A stretch of DNA of 64,000 nt from the NCBI RefSeq assembly GCF_001528665.1, contig NZ_BBYJ01000013.1:62001-126000 (forward strand), read 5' to 3'. Position numbers and translations under genes: made by a program. Below the pieces are notes generated by a model that saw nothing but the letters and a program-made list of their open reading frames with translations, ran no database searches and had not been told where the DNA came from. Positions 50,807 to 59,391 of the stretch are shown piece by piece (positions within the stretch are counted from its first letter, which is position 1; every line of letters begins with the position of its first letter). This DNA is from Microtetraspora malaysiensis (GTDB lineage Bacteria > Actinomycetota > Actinomycetes > Streptosporangiales > Streptosporangiaceae).

Positions 50807-52326
50807 TAGACGGTCTTTCGCGAGTTGCCGGGATAGACGATGACCAGATGCTCCTCGACCGGCAGCTCGGACACGGACATCATGGCTTCCTTCTGGTCCC
50901 GTACGTAGATGCGGACGCGGTAGCGGCCGGGCCCGGAGACGGCGAGCTCGGGCAGCGGGTCGCCCATCTCCCACGATGTGAGCCCGAGCTTGCCGGATGG
51001 GCTGGTGATCCCGGTCTCGACGACCGCCTCCCATCCCGCCGGCCGCACGCGGGGAGCACGGCGCAGCACCTTGACCGTCAAACAGACGGAAGAGTTCTCC
51101 ACCGCCGTGATGACCGAGACCCTGTGGGCGGACAGGCCCCAGAGGATCGCCTCGGCCGCCTTGTCCAGGGCGTACGACGGCTCCTCTTCGCCCACGAAGT
51201 CACCGTCCTCGATGAAGTAGCCGCCGCCTTCGCCGACGAACAGTGCCGTGGTCACCTGCCGCACGCCCCGCAGCCGCCGCGCCGAGTCCGCGCAGTGCGA
51301 GGTCATCACCGCCTGGTATTCCTCGTCCCGCCGCTCCGGATCGTCCTCCGACAGCGCCAGCCCCGGCCACGTACGCGCGACCGCGTCGGGGCAGAGGAAC
51401 ACCAGCACCCTCATGACCATGTAGTTCCAGTCGTCCGCACCGGCCTCGTCGAGCACTGTGCGGACACGGGGCTCGGTGGTGGGCCGCCCGGCGACGCCGC
51501 AGAGAGCGCGGCCCGCCACGAGCTTTTCCCGGTCGGGGAGCTTCGCGAGCCGCGACGCGAAGCCGCCGGCAGCACTGGCGAGGCAGAGGAACGCGCGCTC
51601 GCGGTCACCGGGCGCGGTATCGCCGTAGGAGCGGTGCTCGTCGGTCCACTGATCACAGGTCGGTTCTGTGGCGCCCCCGTCTCCGTCCTCTGCCGTGTCC
51701 CGGGACCCTTCGACCTCCCCGATGGACCGCGCCGCGACGTCAGCACCGGTCAAGCGGATGTCCGGCCCCTGGTCCACCCCGATCAGGCCGAGCAGGAGGC
51801 AGCACACCACGACGACCCCGGCCGTACGGCGCAACCGGATCCGGAGCGGAGACGCGGGGCGGGCGGGCCGCACCGCGAGCAGGATGAGGACCACGCAGAC
51901 TGTCCAGTAGGCGCCCACGCCGAGGTTCCACACGGCCGTGGGCCGCCACACCTCCCAGCATCCGGCGCCGACCGTGAAAAGGTCGTACGCGATGAGCGCC
52001 GGGTCGAGAAGGGCCGGGAGCAGCACGTACGCCGCGACGATGCGGGCCGCGACCCGGCTGGCCCGTCCCCCGCGGGTGACCAGCCAGAACGCGAAGGCGA
52101 GGGGGCCGGCGAAGACGTTCCACCCCAGGAGCGCCGCCGCTGTCGACGGCCAGTAGACCTCGGTCTGGAACTCAAGGCCCGGACAGGTGGGCGGGTCGAC
52201 CAGCAGGGCGTCGGTGACGAGCACCGACTCGACGAGCACCGACTCGGGGAGTAACCACAACGCCAGAGGCGGCAGCGTCATCGCGGTCGCGACCGTCCAG
52301 AGCCGGAACCCGCGTGACCGCCACAT
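50788..52326 (-). CDS. Large hypothetical membrane protein
   Basis: A 512-residue protein of unknown family. The N-terminal half has about five membrane helices (FRLWTVATAMTLPPLALWLL; LLGWNVFAGPLAFAFWLVT; IVAAYVLLPALLDPALIAYD; AYWTVCVVLILLAV; TAGVVVVCCLLLGLIG). After them lies a soluble region of about 310 residues with Cys pairs and the strands RVSVITAVENSSVCLTVKVL and PGRYRVRIYVRDQKEAMMSV. The last part resembles small secreted beta-sandwich modules. GAGGAG precedes ATG 52326 by 9 nt. Confidence 0.65.
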   Translation of the reverse strand: MWRSRGFRLWTVATAMTLPPLALWLLPESVLVESVLVTDALLVDPPTCPGLEFQTEVYWPSTAAALLGWNVFAGPLAFAFWLVTRGGRASRVAARIVAAYVLLPALLDPALIAYDLFTVGAGCWEVWRPTAVWNLGVGAYWTVCVVLILLAVRPARPASPLRIRLRRTAGVVVVCCLLLGLIGVDQGPDIRLTGADVAARSIGEVEGSRDTAEDGDGGATEPTCDQWTDEHRSYGDTAPGDRERAFLCLASAAGGFASRLAKLPDREKLVAGRALCGVAGRPTTEPRVRTVLDEAGADDWNYMVMRVLVFLCPDAVARTWPGLALSEDDPERRDEEYQAVMTSHCADSARRLRGVRQVTTALFVGEGGGYFIEDGDFVGEEEPSYALDKAAEAILWGLSAHRVSVITAVENSSVCLTVKVLRRAPRVRPAGWEAVVETGITSPSGKLGLTSWEMGDPLPELAVSGPGRYRVRIYVRDQKEAMMSVSELPVEEHLVIVYPGNSRKTVYHESKR

Positions 52327-52405
52327 GTGAACCGACTCCTCGCCGCCTGGACAGAGCAGACGCACCCTATCCAGGAAAGGATCTTGATGTGCCGATAAGT
52401 GGGGA

Positions 52406-52933
52406 TTGGGCGGTCGTCGCGCCGTAACCGTCTCCGGGCCCACTGCTCGCTCGCAGGCCGTGGCGGGGCAGACGCGCGATGAGCTCGCACTTCCGGATGG
52501 CGCCCTGGACCACGCGGCGCGTGTCAGCCGGTCCCTACGCGTGGTCGCAGTGGCACTTGGCGTGCTGACCGCCGTGTGCGTGAGCTTCCTGCTGCGGTCT
52601 ACGGCGCTGGCACTGGACCTGGCCGAGGCGGGCCCCGACGGGCAGAGCATCATGCAGCGATACGGCCCCGGGCTCGCGATGCTCACCCTGCTACCGGCGC
52701 TCATCGCGGCCGTGCCGTTCGCGCTGCCCGCCAGAGCGCGTGGTGTGGCCGGGGCCGTCGGCGCGGTGGTTCTCACCGTGCTCACGTTCGTCTGGGGCGA
52801 GATCGGCCTGTATTACTTCCCGCTCATGATCGGGGCCAGCGGTTTCGTCTCGGTGCGGCCCGAGACGCGCGACCGGGTCGAGCGACGACCTCCGGCGGCT
52901 GCACGGCGAACCACGTCGTCATCCGGTGGTTGA
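52406..52933 (+). CDS. Hypothetical membrane protein
   Basis: Up to 175 residues. Three hydrophobic helices are visible (VVAVALGVLTAVCVSFLL; GLAMLTLLPALIAAVPFAL; AVGAVVLTVLTFVWGEIGLY). The N-terminal 40 residues are hydrophilic and the C-terminus is Arg/Ser-rich. Start is uncertain: TTG 52406 or GTG 52460, neither with a good ribosome site. No family recognised. Confidence 0.5.
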   Translation: MGGRRAVTVSGPTARSQAVAGQTRDELALPDGALDHAARVSRSLRVVAVALGVLTAVCVSFLLRSTALALDLAEAGPDGQSIMQRYGPGLAMLTLLPALIAAVPFALPARARGVAGAVGAVVLTVLTFVWGEIGLYYFPLMIGASGFVSVRPETRDRVERRPPAAARRTTSSSGG

Positions 52934-53107
52934 CCGACGACCCGGCCGCCTGCGCGACATCTTCCGCGAACTCGGTATCACGTCGCGCAGGCGGCTCAGG
53001 GACATGCCCGATCTCGGGTGCCGCGCCGACCCCGTTGCGGCAGCGGGTGCGGCGGCGGTCGCGCGGGGCGAAGCCGACGCAGTGGCCCTACGCACGGGCA
53101 GGAGTGG

Positions 53108-53473
53108 TCAGTGGCGCGACGTCGCGATCTGCCAGGTGTTGCCCCACTTGTCGCGGACGGTGGCGCGCCGGTCGCCCCACGGCATGTCATCCGGTTTGTC
53201 CTGCACCGCCGCCCCGGCCGCCACGGCGCGGGCGAAGGCGGCGTCGGTGTCGTCGACGTAGACGATGAGGAAGGCGGGCGTGTCCGCGTGCACTCCCCCG
53301 CCGTCGCTCACCATGACGAGCGAATCGCCGAACCGCATCTCGACCGGCCGTTCGCCCTCGATCTCGCCCTGAGCGCCGAACACCTCCTTGAGGAAGCCGA
53401 CAAGCCCGGCCGGGTCGCCGGTGATGATCCTCGGCGTCACGGTCGGCCGCTGCCAGGACTCGGAGGTTCCCAT
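53108..53473 (-). CDS. VOC-family (glyoxalase/bleomycin-resistance fold) protein
   Basis: A 121-residue vicinal-oxygen-chelate protein. It reads TVTPRIITGDPAGLVGFLKE, VEMRFGDSLVMVSDGGGVHA, FLIVYVDDTDAAFARAVAAG and ends GDRRATVRDKWGNTWQIAT. This is the PhnB-like subclass with repeated beta-alpha-beta-beta-beta units. AGGG precedes ATG 53473. The metal ligands are only partly conserved, so function is unclear. Confidence 0.9.
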   Translation of the reverse strand: MGTSESWQRPTVTPRIITGDPAGLVGFLKEVFGAQGEIEGERPVEMRFGDSLVMVSDGGGVHADTPAFLIVYVDDTDAAFARAVAAGAAVQDKPDDMPWGDRRATVRDKWGNTWQIATSRH

Positions 53474-53527
53474 CGTCAACACCCTTCGCTCTCTTCTTAT
53501 GGGACAGGAGGGGGCGGCGCAGGCCGG

Positions 53528-54181
53528 CTAGATCCGTTTGATCGTGGCGAGCCAGCCGGGCGCACCGTCGGGGTGACGCCTGGTCAGGACCCGCTCGGGC
53601 TCGATGGCGGCGATGCTCCACCCGGAGGAGAACGCCGCCGTCAGCTCTTCCCGGCTGACGGGGTGCGGCCCCGGCTCTGGCCCCTCGTCGCTGAAGCACA
53701 GCACGTACAGGGTGCCGCCGTGCGCGGTCACCGAGGCCAGGCCCGAGACGTACTCCGACCGCTCCTCGCCGTCGAAGGTGTGGAAGAGACCGGAGTCCAG
53801 CACCGTATCGAACTCGCGCCCCAGATCCCCCAGGCGTAGCGCGTCCGCCACGGCGAACTCGGCCTCCAGCCCGCGCTCGCGGGCCTTGGCCCTGGCCTGC
53901 TCCAAGGCGGTCTCCGCCACGTCCACGCCCAGCACCCGCAGGCCCAGCGAGGCCACGTGGAGGGTGTTGTCGCCGCTGCCGCAGCCCGCGTCGAGCACCG
54001 TGCCGGCGAGGCCGCCTCGGGAAGCCAGGCGGACGAGCGCCGGCTGCGGACCATCGATGTCCCACGGCGCGGGGCCGTCCTGGTAGGACGCGTCCCACGG
54101 CTCCCCCGACTGCCGCTCGTGACTGGTCGGGCGCCGACCGCCGTACGGGTCGTCGGCGGGCGCTTTCGATCGCTCGGACAA
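53528..54181 (-). CDS. Class I SAM-dependent methyltransferase
   Basis: A 217-residue enzyme. The SAM site is AGTVLDAGCGSGDNTLHVAS, the acidic loop VLGVDVAETALEQARAK and the third motif FAVADALRLGDLGREFDTVL, with DSGLFHTFD. The N-terminal PWDIDGPQPALVRLAS is typical of a small-molecule methyltransferase group. TTG 54181 follows AAGGAGG at 8 nt. It is 168 bp upstream of and divergent from the proline-pathway operon and could methylate its product, though that is not shown. Confidence 0.9.
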   Translation of the reverse strand: MSERSKAPADDPYGGRRPTSHERQSGEPWDASYQDGPAPWDIDGPQPALVRLASRGGLAGTVLDAGCGSGDNTLHVASLGLRVLGVDVAETALEQARAKARERGLEAEFAVADALRLGDLGREFDTVLDSGLFHTFDGEERSEYVSGLASVTAHGGTLYVLCFSDEGPEPGPHPVSREELTAAFSSGWSIAAIEPERVLTRRHPDGAPGWLATIKRI

Positions 54182-54349
54182 AACCGTGCCCTCCTTCGGA
54201 CCTGATCCTTCGGCCCCATCATGGCATGCCGCGCCCCGCCTCCATAGGAGCCGACCGACACGCTCGACAGACGGAGAACGCTGTGCCAGATTGCCAACGT
54301 CCTGTCGGCCACCGTGTCCTTCTCCGCTCCGGACGAGTTGGTGCAAAGC

Positions 54350-55486
54350 ATGGATTTCGACTTCAGCGAAGCACAGCGCAGGCGCTACGAAGAAGTGCTC
54401 GCGGGTGTCCGCGGGCAGGTTCAAGACCTGGTCGGACCGCGTGTCCCGTTCTCCCGCGAGGAATGGCTGGCCGCCGCGAGCCTGGGCATGACGGGCTTGT
54501 GCCTGCCGTCGAAGTACGGCGGGGGCGGCCTGGGCGCGCTGGACACCGCGCTCTGCCTGGAAGCCTTCACCGAGGGCGGGGCCGACTCCGGCCTGGCCTT
54601 CGCGATCGGCGCCCACCTGCTGGCCTGCGCGGTCCCGGTGCGCGACTTCGGCACCGACCCCGTGCGCGCCGAACTGCTGGAAGGCATGGCCGCCGGCACT
54701 CTGGTCGCCGCCAACGCGATGACGGAGGACGCGGCAGGGTCCGACATCGGGACGCTGGGCACGACGATCGTCCGCGACGGCGGCGACTACGTGCTGCACG
54801 GCGTGAAGTCCTTCGTCAGCAACGCCTCGGCGGCCGACGTGTTCGTCGTCTACGGCACCTCTGACGAGAAGGCCGGCTTCCTGGGCCAGACCGCGCTGGC
54901 CGTACCCAGAGACCTGCCGGGTGTCACGGTCGGCGAGCCGTTCACCAAGATGGGCCTGCACGCCTGCCCCGCCGGGCGGGTGGAGTTCGCCGACTGCCGG
55001 GTGCCGGTGCGCTACCGGCTGGGCGCGGAGGGCCAGGGCAACGCGATCTTCAAGCATTCGATGAGCTGGGAGCGCGGTTGCCTGTTCGCCCTCTACCTGG
55101 GCCAGATGCGCCGCCAGTTGAACGAGTGCGTGGCCCACGCCAAGCGGCGGCGCCAGTTCCGGAGGCCGATCGGCGCCTTCCAGGCGGTCTCGCACCGGAT
55201 CGCCACCATGACCCAGCGGCTGGAGTCGGCGCGGCTGCTGCTCTACCGGGCCTGCTGGCTGCTGGACCGGGAGCGGTCCGACGCCCAGGCGACCGCGCTG
55301 GCCAAGCTCGCGGTCTCGGAGGCGACGGTGGCCAACAGCCTGGACGCCGTCCAGATCTTCGGCGGCCCCGGCTACCTGTCGGGCACCGGCAGCGAGGCGC
55401 AGCTACGCGACTCGGTGCCCAGCGTCATCTTCTCCGGCACCAGCGACATCCAGCGGGAGATCATCGCCAACGGGGCCGGGCTATGA
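54350..55486 (+). CDS. Prolyl-carrier-protein dehydrogenase (acyl-CoA dehydrogenase family)
   Basis: A 378-residue FAD enzyme with the three-domain ACAD fold. Landmarks: LCLPSKYGGGGLGALDTALC, ANAMTEDAAGSDIGTLGTT, HGVKSFVSNASAADVFVVYG, ARLLLYRACWLLDRER, and the C-terminal IFSGTSDIQREIIAN. The size and the company of a stand-alone proline adenylation gene and a carrier protein match PltE/RedW, which oxidise prolyl-S-PCP by four electrons to pyrrolyl-S-PCP. The stop overlaps the adenylation start by 4 bp. ATG 54350 chosen; an in-frame GTG at 54314 is possible. Confidence 0.9.
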   Translation: MDFDFSEAQRRRYEEVLAGVRGQVQDLVGPRVPFSREEWLAAASLGMTGLCLPSKYGGGGLGALDTALCLEAFTEGGADSGLAFAIGAHLLACAVPVRDFGTDPVRAELLEGMAAGTLVAANAMTEDAAGSDIGTLGTTIVRDGGDYVLHGVKSFVSNASAADVFVVYGTSDEKAGFLGQTALAVPRDLPGVTVGEPFTKMGLHACPAGRVEFADCRVPVRYRLGAEGQGNAIFKHSMSWERGCLFALYLGQMRRQLNECVAHAKRRRQFRRPIGAFQAVSHRIATMTQRLESARLLLYRACWLLDRERSDAQATALAKLAVSEATVANSLDAVQIFGGPGYLSGTGSEAQLRDSVPSVIFSGTSDIQREIIANGAGL

Positions 55487-57003
55487 CCTTGCACCAGCTC
55501 GCCATCGACGCGGCGGCCCGCCACCCGCACCGGCCCGCCGTGGCCGGGGCCGGAGGCGAGCTGTCCTACGCCGAGCTGGACCGCCGAGCCAACGCGCTCG
55601 CGGCCGTGATGCGCGAGGCCGGGGTCGTCAGGGGCGATCGCGTGGCCATCTGGGCGGAGAAGTCGCCGGACGTGGTGGCGGCGATGCAGGCCGTCCTGCG
55701 GCTCGGCGCCGCCTACGTCCCGCTGGACCCGGCCACCCCGCCCGCCCGCGCCGCGACCGTGATCCGCGACTGCGACGCGCGCCTGTTGTGCGGGGACGGC
55801 CCGCTGCTGCGGGCGGCCGGCGACTACGGCGCGGCACCCGGCACGCTCGATCTCGCCACGGCGGCGGCGCCCGGCGGCCCCGAGCCGGTCAACGAGCCGG
55901 TCAACGAGCCGGTCAACGAGACGGTCAACGAGACGGCCGGCGCCGATGACCTGGCCTTCATCCTCTACACCTCGGGCTCAACCGGCGTGCCGAAGGGCGT
56001 GTCCATCAGCCACGGCAACGCCCGCGCGTTCGTGGACTGGGCGGCGGCCGAGCTGGCCGCGGTCCCGCAGGACCGCTTCGCCAACCACGCGGGGCTGTCC
56101 TTCGACCTGTCGGTCCTGGACATCTACGCAGCCTTCCGCGCCGGAGCCCTGGTCCACCTCGTCCCCAACGGCCTCGCCTACTCGCCCAGGCGCCTGGTCG
56201 AGCTGCTGCACGAGCAGCGGATCAGCGTGTGGTACTCGGTCCCGTCCGCGCTGACCCTGATGATCCGCGAGGGCGGCCTGCTGGAGCGGCGTGCGCCGGG
56301 CGCGCTGCGCGCCGTACTGTTCGCCGGGGAGCCCTTCCCCATCACCAAGCTGCGCGAGCTGGCCGCGTGGACCTCCGCGCGGCTGCTCAACCTGTACGGC
56401 CCGACCGAGACCAACGTGTGCACCTTCCACCAGGTCGGGCCCGCCGACCTGGAGCGCGACCGCCCGGCGCCGATCGGCATGGCGGCCGGCGGCGACACCG
56501 TGTGGGCGCTCACGAGCGAGGGCGACCGGGCCGGGCCGGGCGAGGAGGGCGAGCTGTGGGTGGAGGGGCCCACGGTGATGCTCGGCTACTGGGGGCGCGA
56601 CCCGCAGAAGGGGCCCTATCCCACGGGTGACATCGTCCGGGTGCTGCCGGACGGCGGCTTCGACTACCTCGGCAGGCGCGACCACCTGGTGAAAGTGCGC
56701 GGGTGCCGGGTGGAGCTGGGCGACGTCGAGGCGGCGCTGGCCGCCCACCCGGAGGTCGACGAGGCCGCGGTGATCGTCGTGGGGGACGGCGATGACGCAC
56801 GGCTGGAGGCGTTCGTGGTGCCGGTGAGCGGCCGGGCGCCGGGGCTGCTGGCGCTCAAGCGGCACAGCGCGGAGCGCCTTCCTCCTTACATGATCGCCGA
56901 TCGGATCCACCTGGTGGCCGGGCTGCCCCGCACCGGGAACGGAAAAGTCGACCGCGCCGCACTCGGCCGGCGAGCCAATCACCACCCCGCCGCCGGGCGG
57001 TAG
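55483..57003 (+). CDS. Stand-alone L-proline adenylation enzyme (prolyl-AMP ligase, PltF/RedM type)
   Basis: A 506-residue adenylation enzyme. Core motifs: A3 ILYTSGSTGVPKG, A5 NLYGPTETNVC, A7 YPTGDIV, A8 RDHLVKVRGCRVELGDVE and A10 PRTGNGKVDR. The ten specificity residues are D208, L209, L212, Y251, L279, A281, L304, V312, C313 and K488, i.e. DLLYLALVCK. I recall this as the code of PltF, RedM and CloN4 for L-proline. A tandem repeat (E-P/T-V-N, four to five units) is inserted before A3. It loads proline onto the adjacent carrier protein. Confidence 0.95.
   Translation: MTLHQLAIDAAARHPHRPAVAGAGGELSYAELDRRANALAAVMREAGVVRGDRVAIWAEKSPDVVAAMQAVLRLGAAYVPLDPATPPARAATVIRDCDARLLCGDGPLLRAAGDYGAAPGTLDLATAAAPGGPEPVNEPVNEPVNETVNETAGADDLAFILYTSGSTGVPKGVSISHGNARAFVDWAAAELAAVPQDRFANHAGLSFDLSVLDIYAAFRAGALVHLVPNGLAYSPRRLVELLHEQRISVWYSVPSALTLMIREGGLLERRAPGALRAVLFAGEPFPITKLRELAAWTSARLLNLYGPTETNVCTFHQVGPADLERDRPAPIGMAAGGDTVWALTSEGDRAGPGEEGELWVEGPTVMLGYWGRDPQKGPYPTGDIVRVLPDGGFDYLGRRDHLVKVRGCRVELGDVEAALAAHPEVDEAAVIVVGDGDDARLEAFVVPVSGRAPGLLALKRHSAERLPPYMIADRIHLVAGLPRTGNGKVDRAALGRRANHHPAAGR
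55882..55935 (+). repeat. 12-bp tandem repeat inside the adenylation gene
   Basis: Three copies of GAGCCGGTCAAC, one GAGACGGTCAAC and a half copy run in frame, encoding repeated E-(P/T)-V-N. It lies in the surface linker before the A3 loop, so copy-number change would lengthen or shorten the linker by four residues each without a frameshift. Confidence 0.9.
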
Positions 57004-57019
57004 CAGGAAGGGAAGCAAG

Positions 57020-57292
57020 GTGGCCGACGACCAGATCGTGTCCGACCTCCTGGTGTTCATCCGCACGCAGTTCCTCGACGGCGATCCCGCGGGCGAGCTG
57101 ACCGACCAGACGCCGCTGCTCGCGTGGGGCGTGCTCGATTCGTTCAAGACCGCCAGGCTCGTCGGCTTCATCCACGACGAGCTCGGTTCCCAGATCCCGC
57201 CGGATCAGCTCAACGCCTCGAACTTCCAGGACGTGCGCAGCATCGCGGAGCTGGTCCGCTCCAACGGCGGCCAGGCGAAGGCCGCCCAGTGA
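57020..57292 (+). CDS. Peptidyl carrier protein (PltL/RedO type)
   Basis: A 90-residue acyl carrier protein. The phosphopantetheine site is Ser41 in LLAWGVLDSFKTARLVGFI; the usual G-(V/L)-D-S is intact. Helix IV region is NASNFQDVRSIAELVRS. AAGGGAAGCAAG precedes the GTG. The stop overlaps the hydrolase start by a GTGA junction. It would carry proline and then the pyrrole ring during oxidation. Confidence 0.93.
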   Translation: MADDQIVSDLLVFIRTQFLDGDPAGELTDQTPLLAWGVLDSFKTARLVGFIHDELGSQIPPDQLNASNFQDVRSIAELVRSNGGQAKAAQ

Positions 57293-58179
57293 GCGGTTCG
57301 CCTGAGCGCGGGCCGGGCGGCAGCATGACTCAGGATCTCGGCTCCGTCGCCGATTCCGGGACGTCCCACTACGTCGACCTGCCCGCGGGCCGGTTCCACT
57401 ACCGGAGGTGGGCGCCGGAGGTCCCGGCTCCCAGCGCGGTCCTGGTGCACGGCAACGGCGGCACCTGGGCTACATGGGCCCGCGTCGGGGCGGCGCTGGG
57501 CGCGGCGGGGATGGACGTGCTCGCCGTCGACCTGCGTGGCAGCGGCGCCAGCGTCCGACCGCCCGCCGGGTCGTACGGCCTGCGCGAGGTCGCCGGCGAC
57601 CTGGACGACTTCCTCCGCGCCCTGCGCGTCCACGCTCCCCTGCTGATCGGGCACTGCTGGGGCGGCGCGGCGGCGCTCGCCCTGGCGACCGGCGCGGTGG
57701 CCGACCGGGTGCCGCCGGTGCTGAGCGGCCTGGTGCTGGAGGAGCTGCCGCCCGACATGGCGGCCACGGCGACCCAGCCGGTGGTGCGCGACTTCCTGCG
57801 GATGATGCGCAGCTCGCCGGAGTACGTGGCGAAGTGGGTGGACCTGGTCTGCCGCGACTGGCATCCGGTCGACCGGGAGAGCCTGCTGGAGGAGCTGCGC
57901 GGGGCCGACGTGCAGGTCTACCTCAGCGCAATCGACGAGGGCGCCGCCGCGGGCCCGCTGCTCCCGCTCCTGGCGCGGGTGAAGGTTCCGGCGCTCGTCC
58001 TGCGCGGCGATCCGCGGCGCGGCGGCATGCTGAGCGACGCGGACTGGCAGCTCGCCCGCGAGTGCCTGCCGGGCCACTGCGTCGCGGGCGAGCTTCCGGG
58101 CAGCGGGCACGAGCTCCACCGCGGCGACTTCGCCGGGTTCATGCGCCTGGTGCGGGAGCTCCTGGCCACCGTGGCGTGA
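57289..58179 (+). CDS. Alpha/beta hydrolase or thioesterase with a Cys nucleophile elbow
   Basis: A 296-residue alpha/beta-fold enzyme. The oxyanion region is VLVHGNGGTWATWARV. The nucleophile elbow is LLIGHCWGGAAALALA, so Cys123 stands where Ser is usual. The catalytic His274 is in GSGHELH. Cys elbows occur in PHA synthases and in some transacylating thioesterases. Translationally coupled to the carrier protein, it may release the pyrrolyl group or transfer it to an amine or alcohol. An in-frame ATG at residue 13 could be the true start. Confidence 0.88.
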   Translation: MSGSPERGPGGSMTQDLGSVADSGTSHYVDLPAGRFHYRRWAPEVPAPSAVLVHGNGGTWATWARVGAALGAAGMDVLAVDLRGSGASVRPPAGSYGLREVAGDLDDFLRALRVHAPLLIGHCWGGAAALALATGAVADRVPPVLSGLVLEELPPDMAATATQPVVRDFLRMMRSSPEYVAKWVDLVCRDWHPVDRESLLEELRGADVQVYLSAIDEGAAAGPLLPLLARVKVPALVLRGDPRRGGMLSDADWQLARECLPGHCVAGELPGSGHELHRGDFAGFMRLVRELLATVA

Positions 58180-58185
58180 GGGATG

Positions 58186-59391
58186 TCAGGTGAACACCAC
58201 GGGCAGGGTGCTGTAGCCGTACAGGAAGTTGGAGTAGATCCGGCGCGGCTTGCCCGCCGGCGTCATCTCGGTGACCGACTCCCGCAGCGCCTCCAGCAGG
58301 ATCCTCAGTTCGAGCCTGCCGAGCTGGGCGCCGACGCAGAAGTGCGGCCCGTACCCGAAGGCGAGGTGGCGGTTCGGCCGCCGTGCGGGGTCGAAGGTCT
58401 CGGGTGAGGGGAAGACCGTCTCGTCGCGGTCGGCGGAGCTGTTCCACAGCGTCACGATGTCGCCTTCGGCGATGCGGTGGCCACCGACCTCGGCCTCGGC
58501 CCTGGCCCGCCGCCCGACATGCATCGCCGGGGTGGTCCAGCGCAGGATCTCCTCGACCGTGGAGTCCACGCCGACCTCGCCGTCCCGCACCCGGCGCCAG
58601 GCCTCGGGCCGCTCGCAGAAGGCCAGCACCCCGCAGACGGCGGACATCCGGCTCGACTCGTCCCCGCCGATGAGCAGGCTGTAGCAGTTGTAGACGATCT
58701 CCTCGTCGCTCAGCGGCTCCCCGTCCTCCGGCCGGTGCGCGACCAGCTCGGTGACCACGTCGGTCCCGGCCCGCTCGCGGCGCTCCTGCACCAGGTCGCT
58801 GAGATACAGGAGGATCTCGCCGCGGGCGAGCTGGGCGTCGGCCTCGGTCGTGCCGGCGATGTCGGAGCTCAGCGCCTGCTTGTTCCACTCCAGCAGCTCG
58901 GCGCGGTCGCCTGCCGGAATGCCCATCAGGTCGCAGATCGTGCCCATCGGCAGCCGTTCGGCGATCTCGGTGGCGAAGTCGAACGGCCGGCCCGAGGTCA
59001 TCGCCCGCACCAGCTCGCCGGTGCGGGCCCGCAGCGGCTCCGCCAGGGCGTTCATCGTCCTGGGCCGCAGCGCGTCGACGAGCGCGGTGCGCAGGCGCCG
59101 GTGGCGCGGCCCGTCGGTGACCGCCAGCATGGCGCCCGCGGCCGAGTCGCCACCCGCCATCAGCGTGGACAGCACGTTGCCGCCGTCGGAGCCGAACCGG
59201 GGATCCTTGTAGGCGGCGACCACATCCGCGTACCGGGTCAGCACCCAGAACCCGTGCGGATGCCGAAATATCGGGCTCTGGTGACGCAGGCTCCGCCACA
59301 GGGACGTCAGGTCGTAGTCGACGAACGTGTTCGGATCGAGCAGGTCGATCTCGCGCAGCTCGCGGACGCTCAGCTCGGCAGCGTCGATCAC
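58186..59391 (-). CDS. Cytochrome P450
   Basis: A 401-residue bacterial class I P450. The I-helix is SLLIGGDESSRMSA (the usual Thr is Ser). The ExxR motif is EEILRW, with WTTPAMHVGRRA following. The heme loop is FGYGPHFCVGAQLGRLEL with Cys352. GTG 59391 overlaps the thioesterase stop by 4 bp. It is convergent with the hydrolase gene, 6 bp apart. It could hydroxylate or couple the pyrrole product, or act on a carrier-bound amino acid. Confidence 0.95.
   Translation of the reverse strand: MIDAAELSVRELREIDLLDPNTFVDYDLTSLWRSLRHQSPIFRHPHGFWVLTRYADVVAAYKDPRFGSDGGNVLSTLMAGGDSAAGAMLAVTDGPRHRRLRTALVDALRPRTMNALAEPLRARTGELVRAMTSGRPFDFATEIAERLPMGTICDLMGIPAGDRAELLEWNKQALSSDIAGTTEADAQLARGEILLYLSDLVQERRERAGTDVVTELVAHRPEDGEPLSDEEIVYNCYSLLIGGDESSRMSAVCGVLAFCERPEAWRRVRDGEVGVDSTVEEILRWTTPAMHVGRRARAEAEVGGHRIAEGDIVTLWNSSADRDETVFPSPETFDPARRPNRHLAFGYGPHFCVGAQLGRLELRILLEALRESVTEMTPAGKPRRIYSNFLYGYSTLPVVFT

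Noticed and set aside
52926-53261. A plus-strand frame beginning MVDRRPGRLRDIFRELG.
   Set aside because: Its second half is antisense to the VOC gene, and there is no ribosome site. The first 60 codons alone show no family; probably chance.
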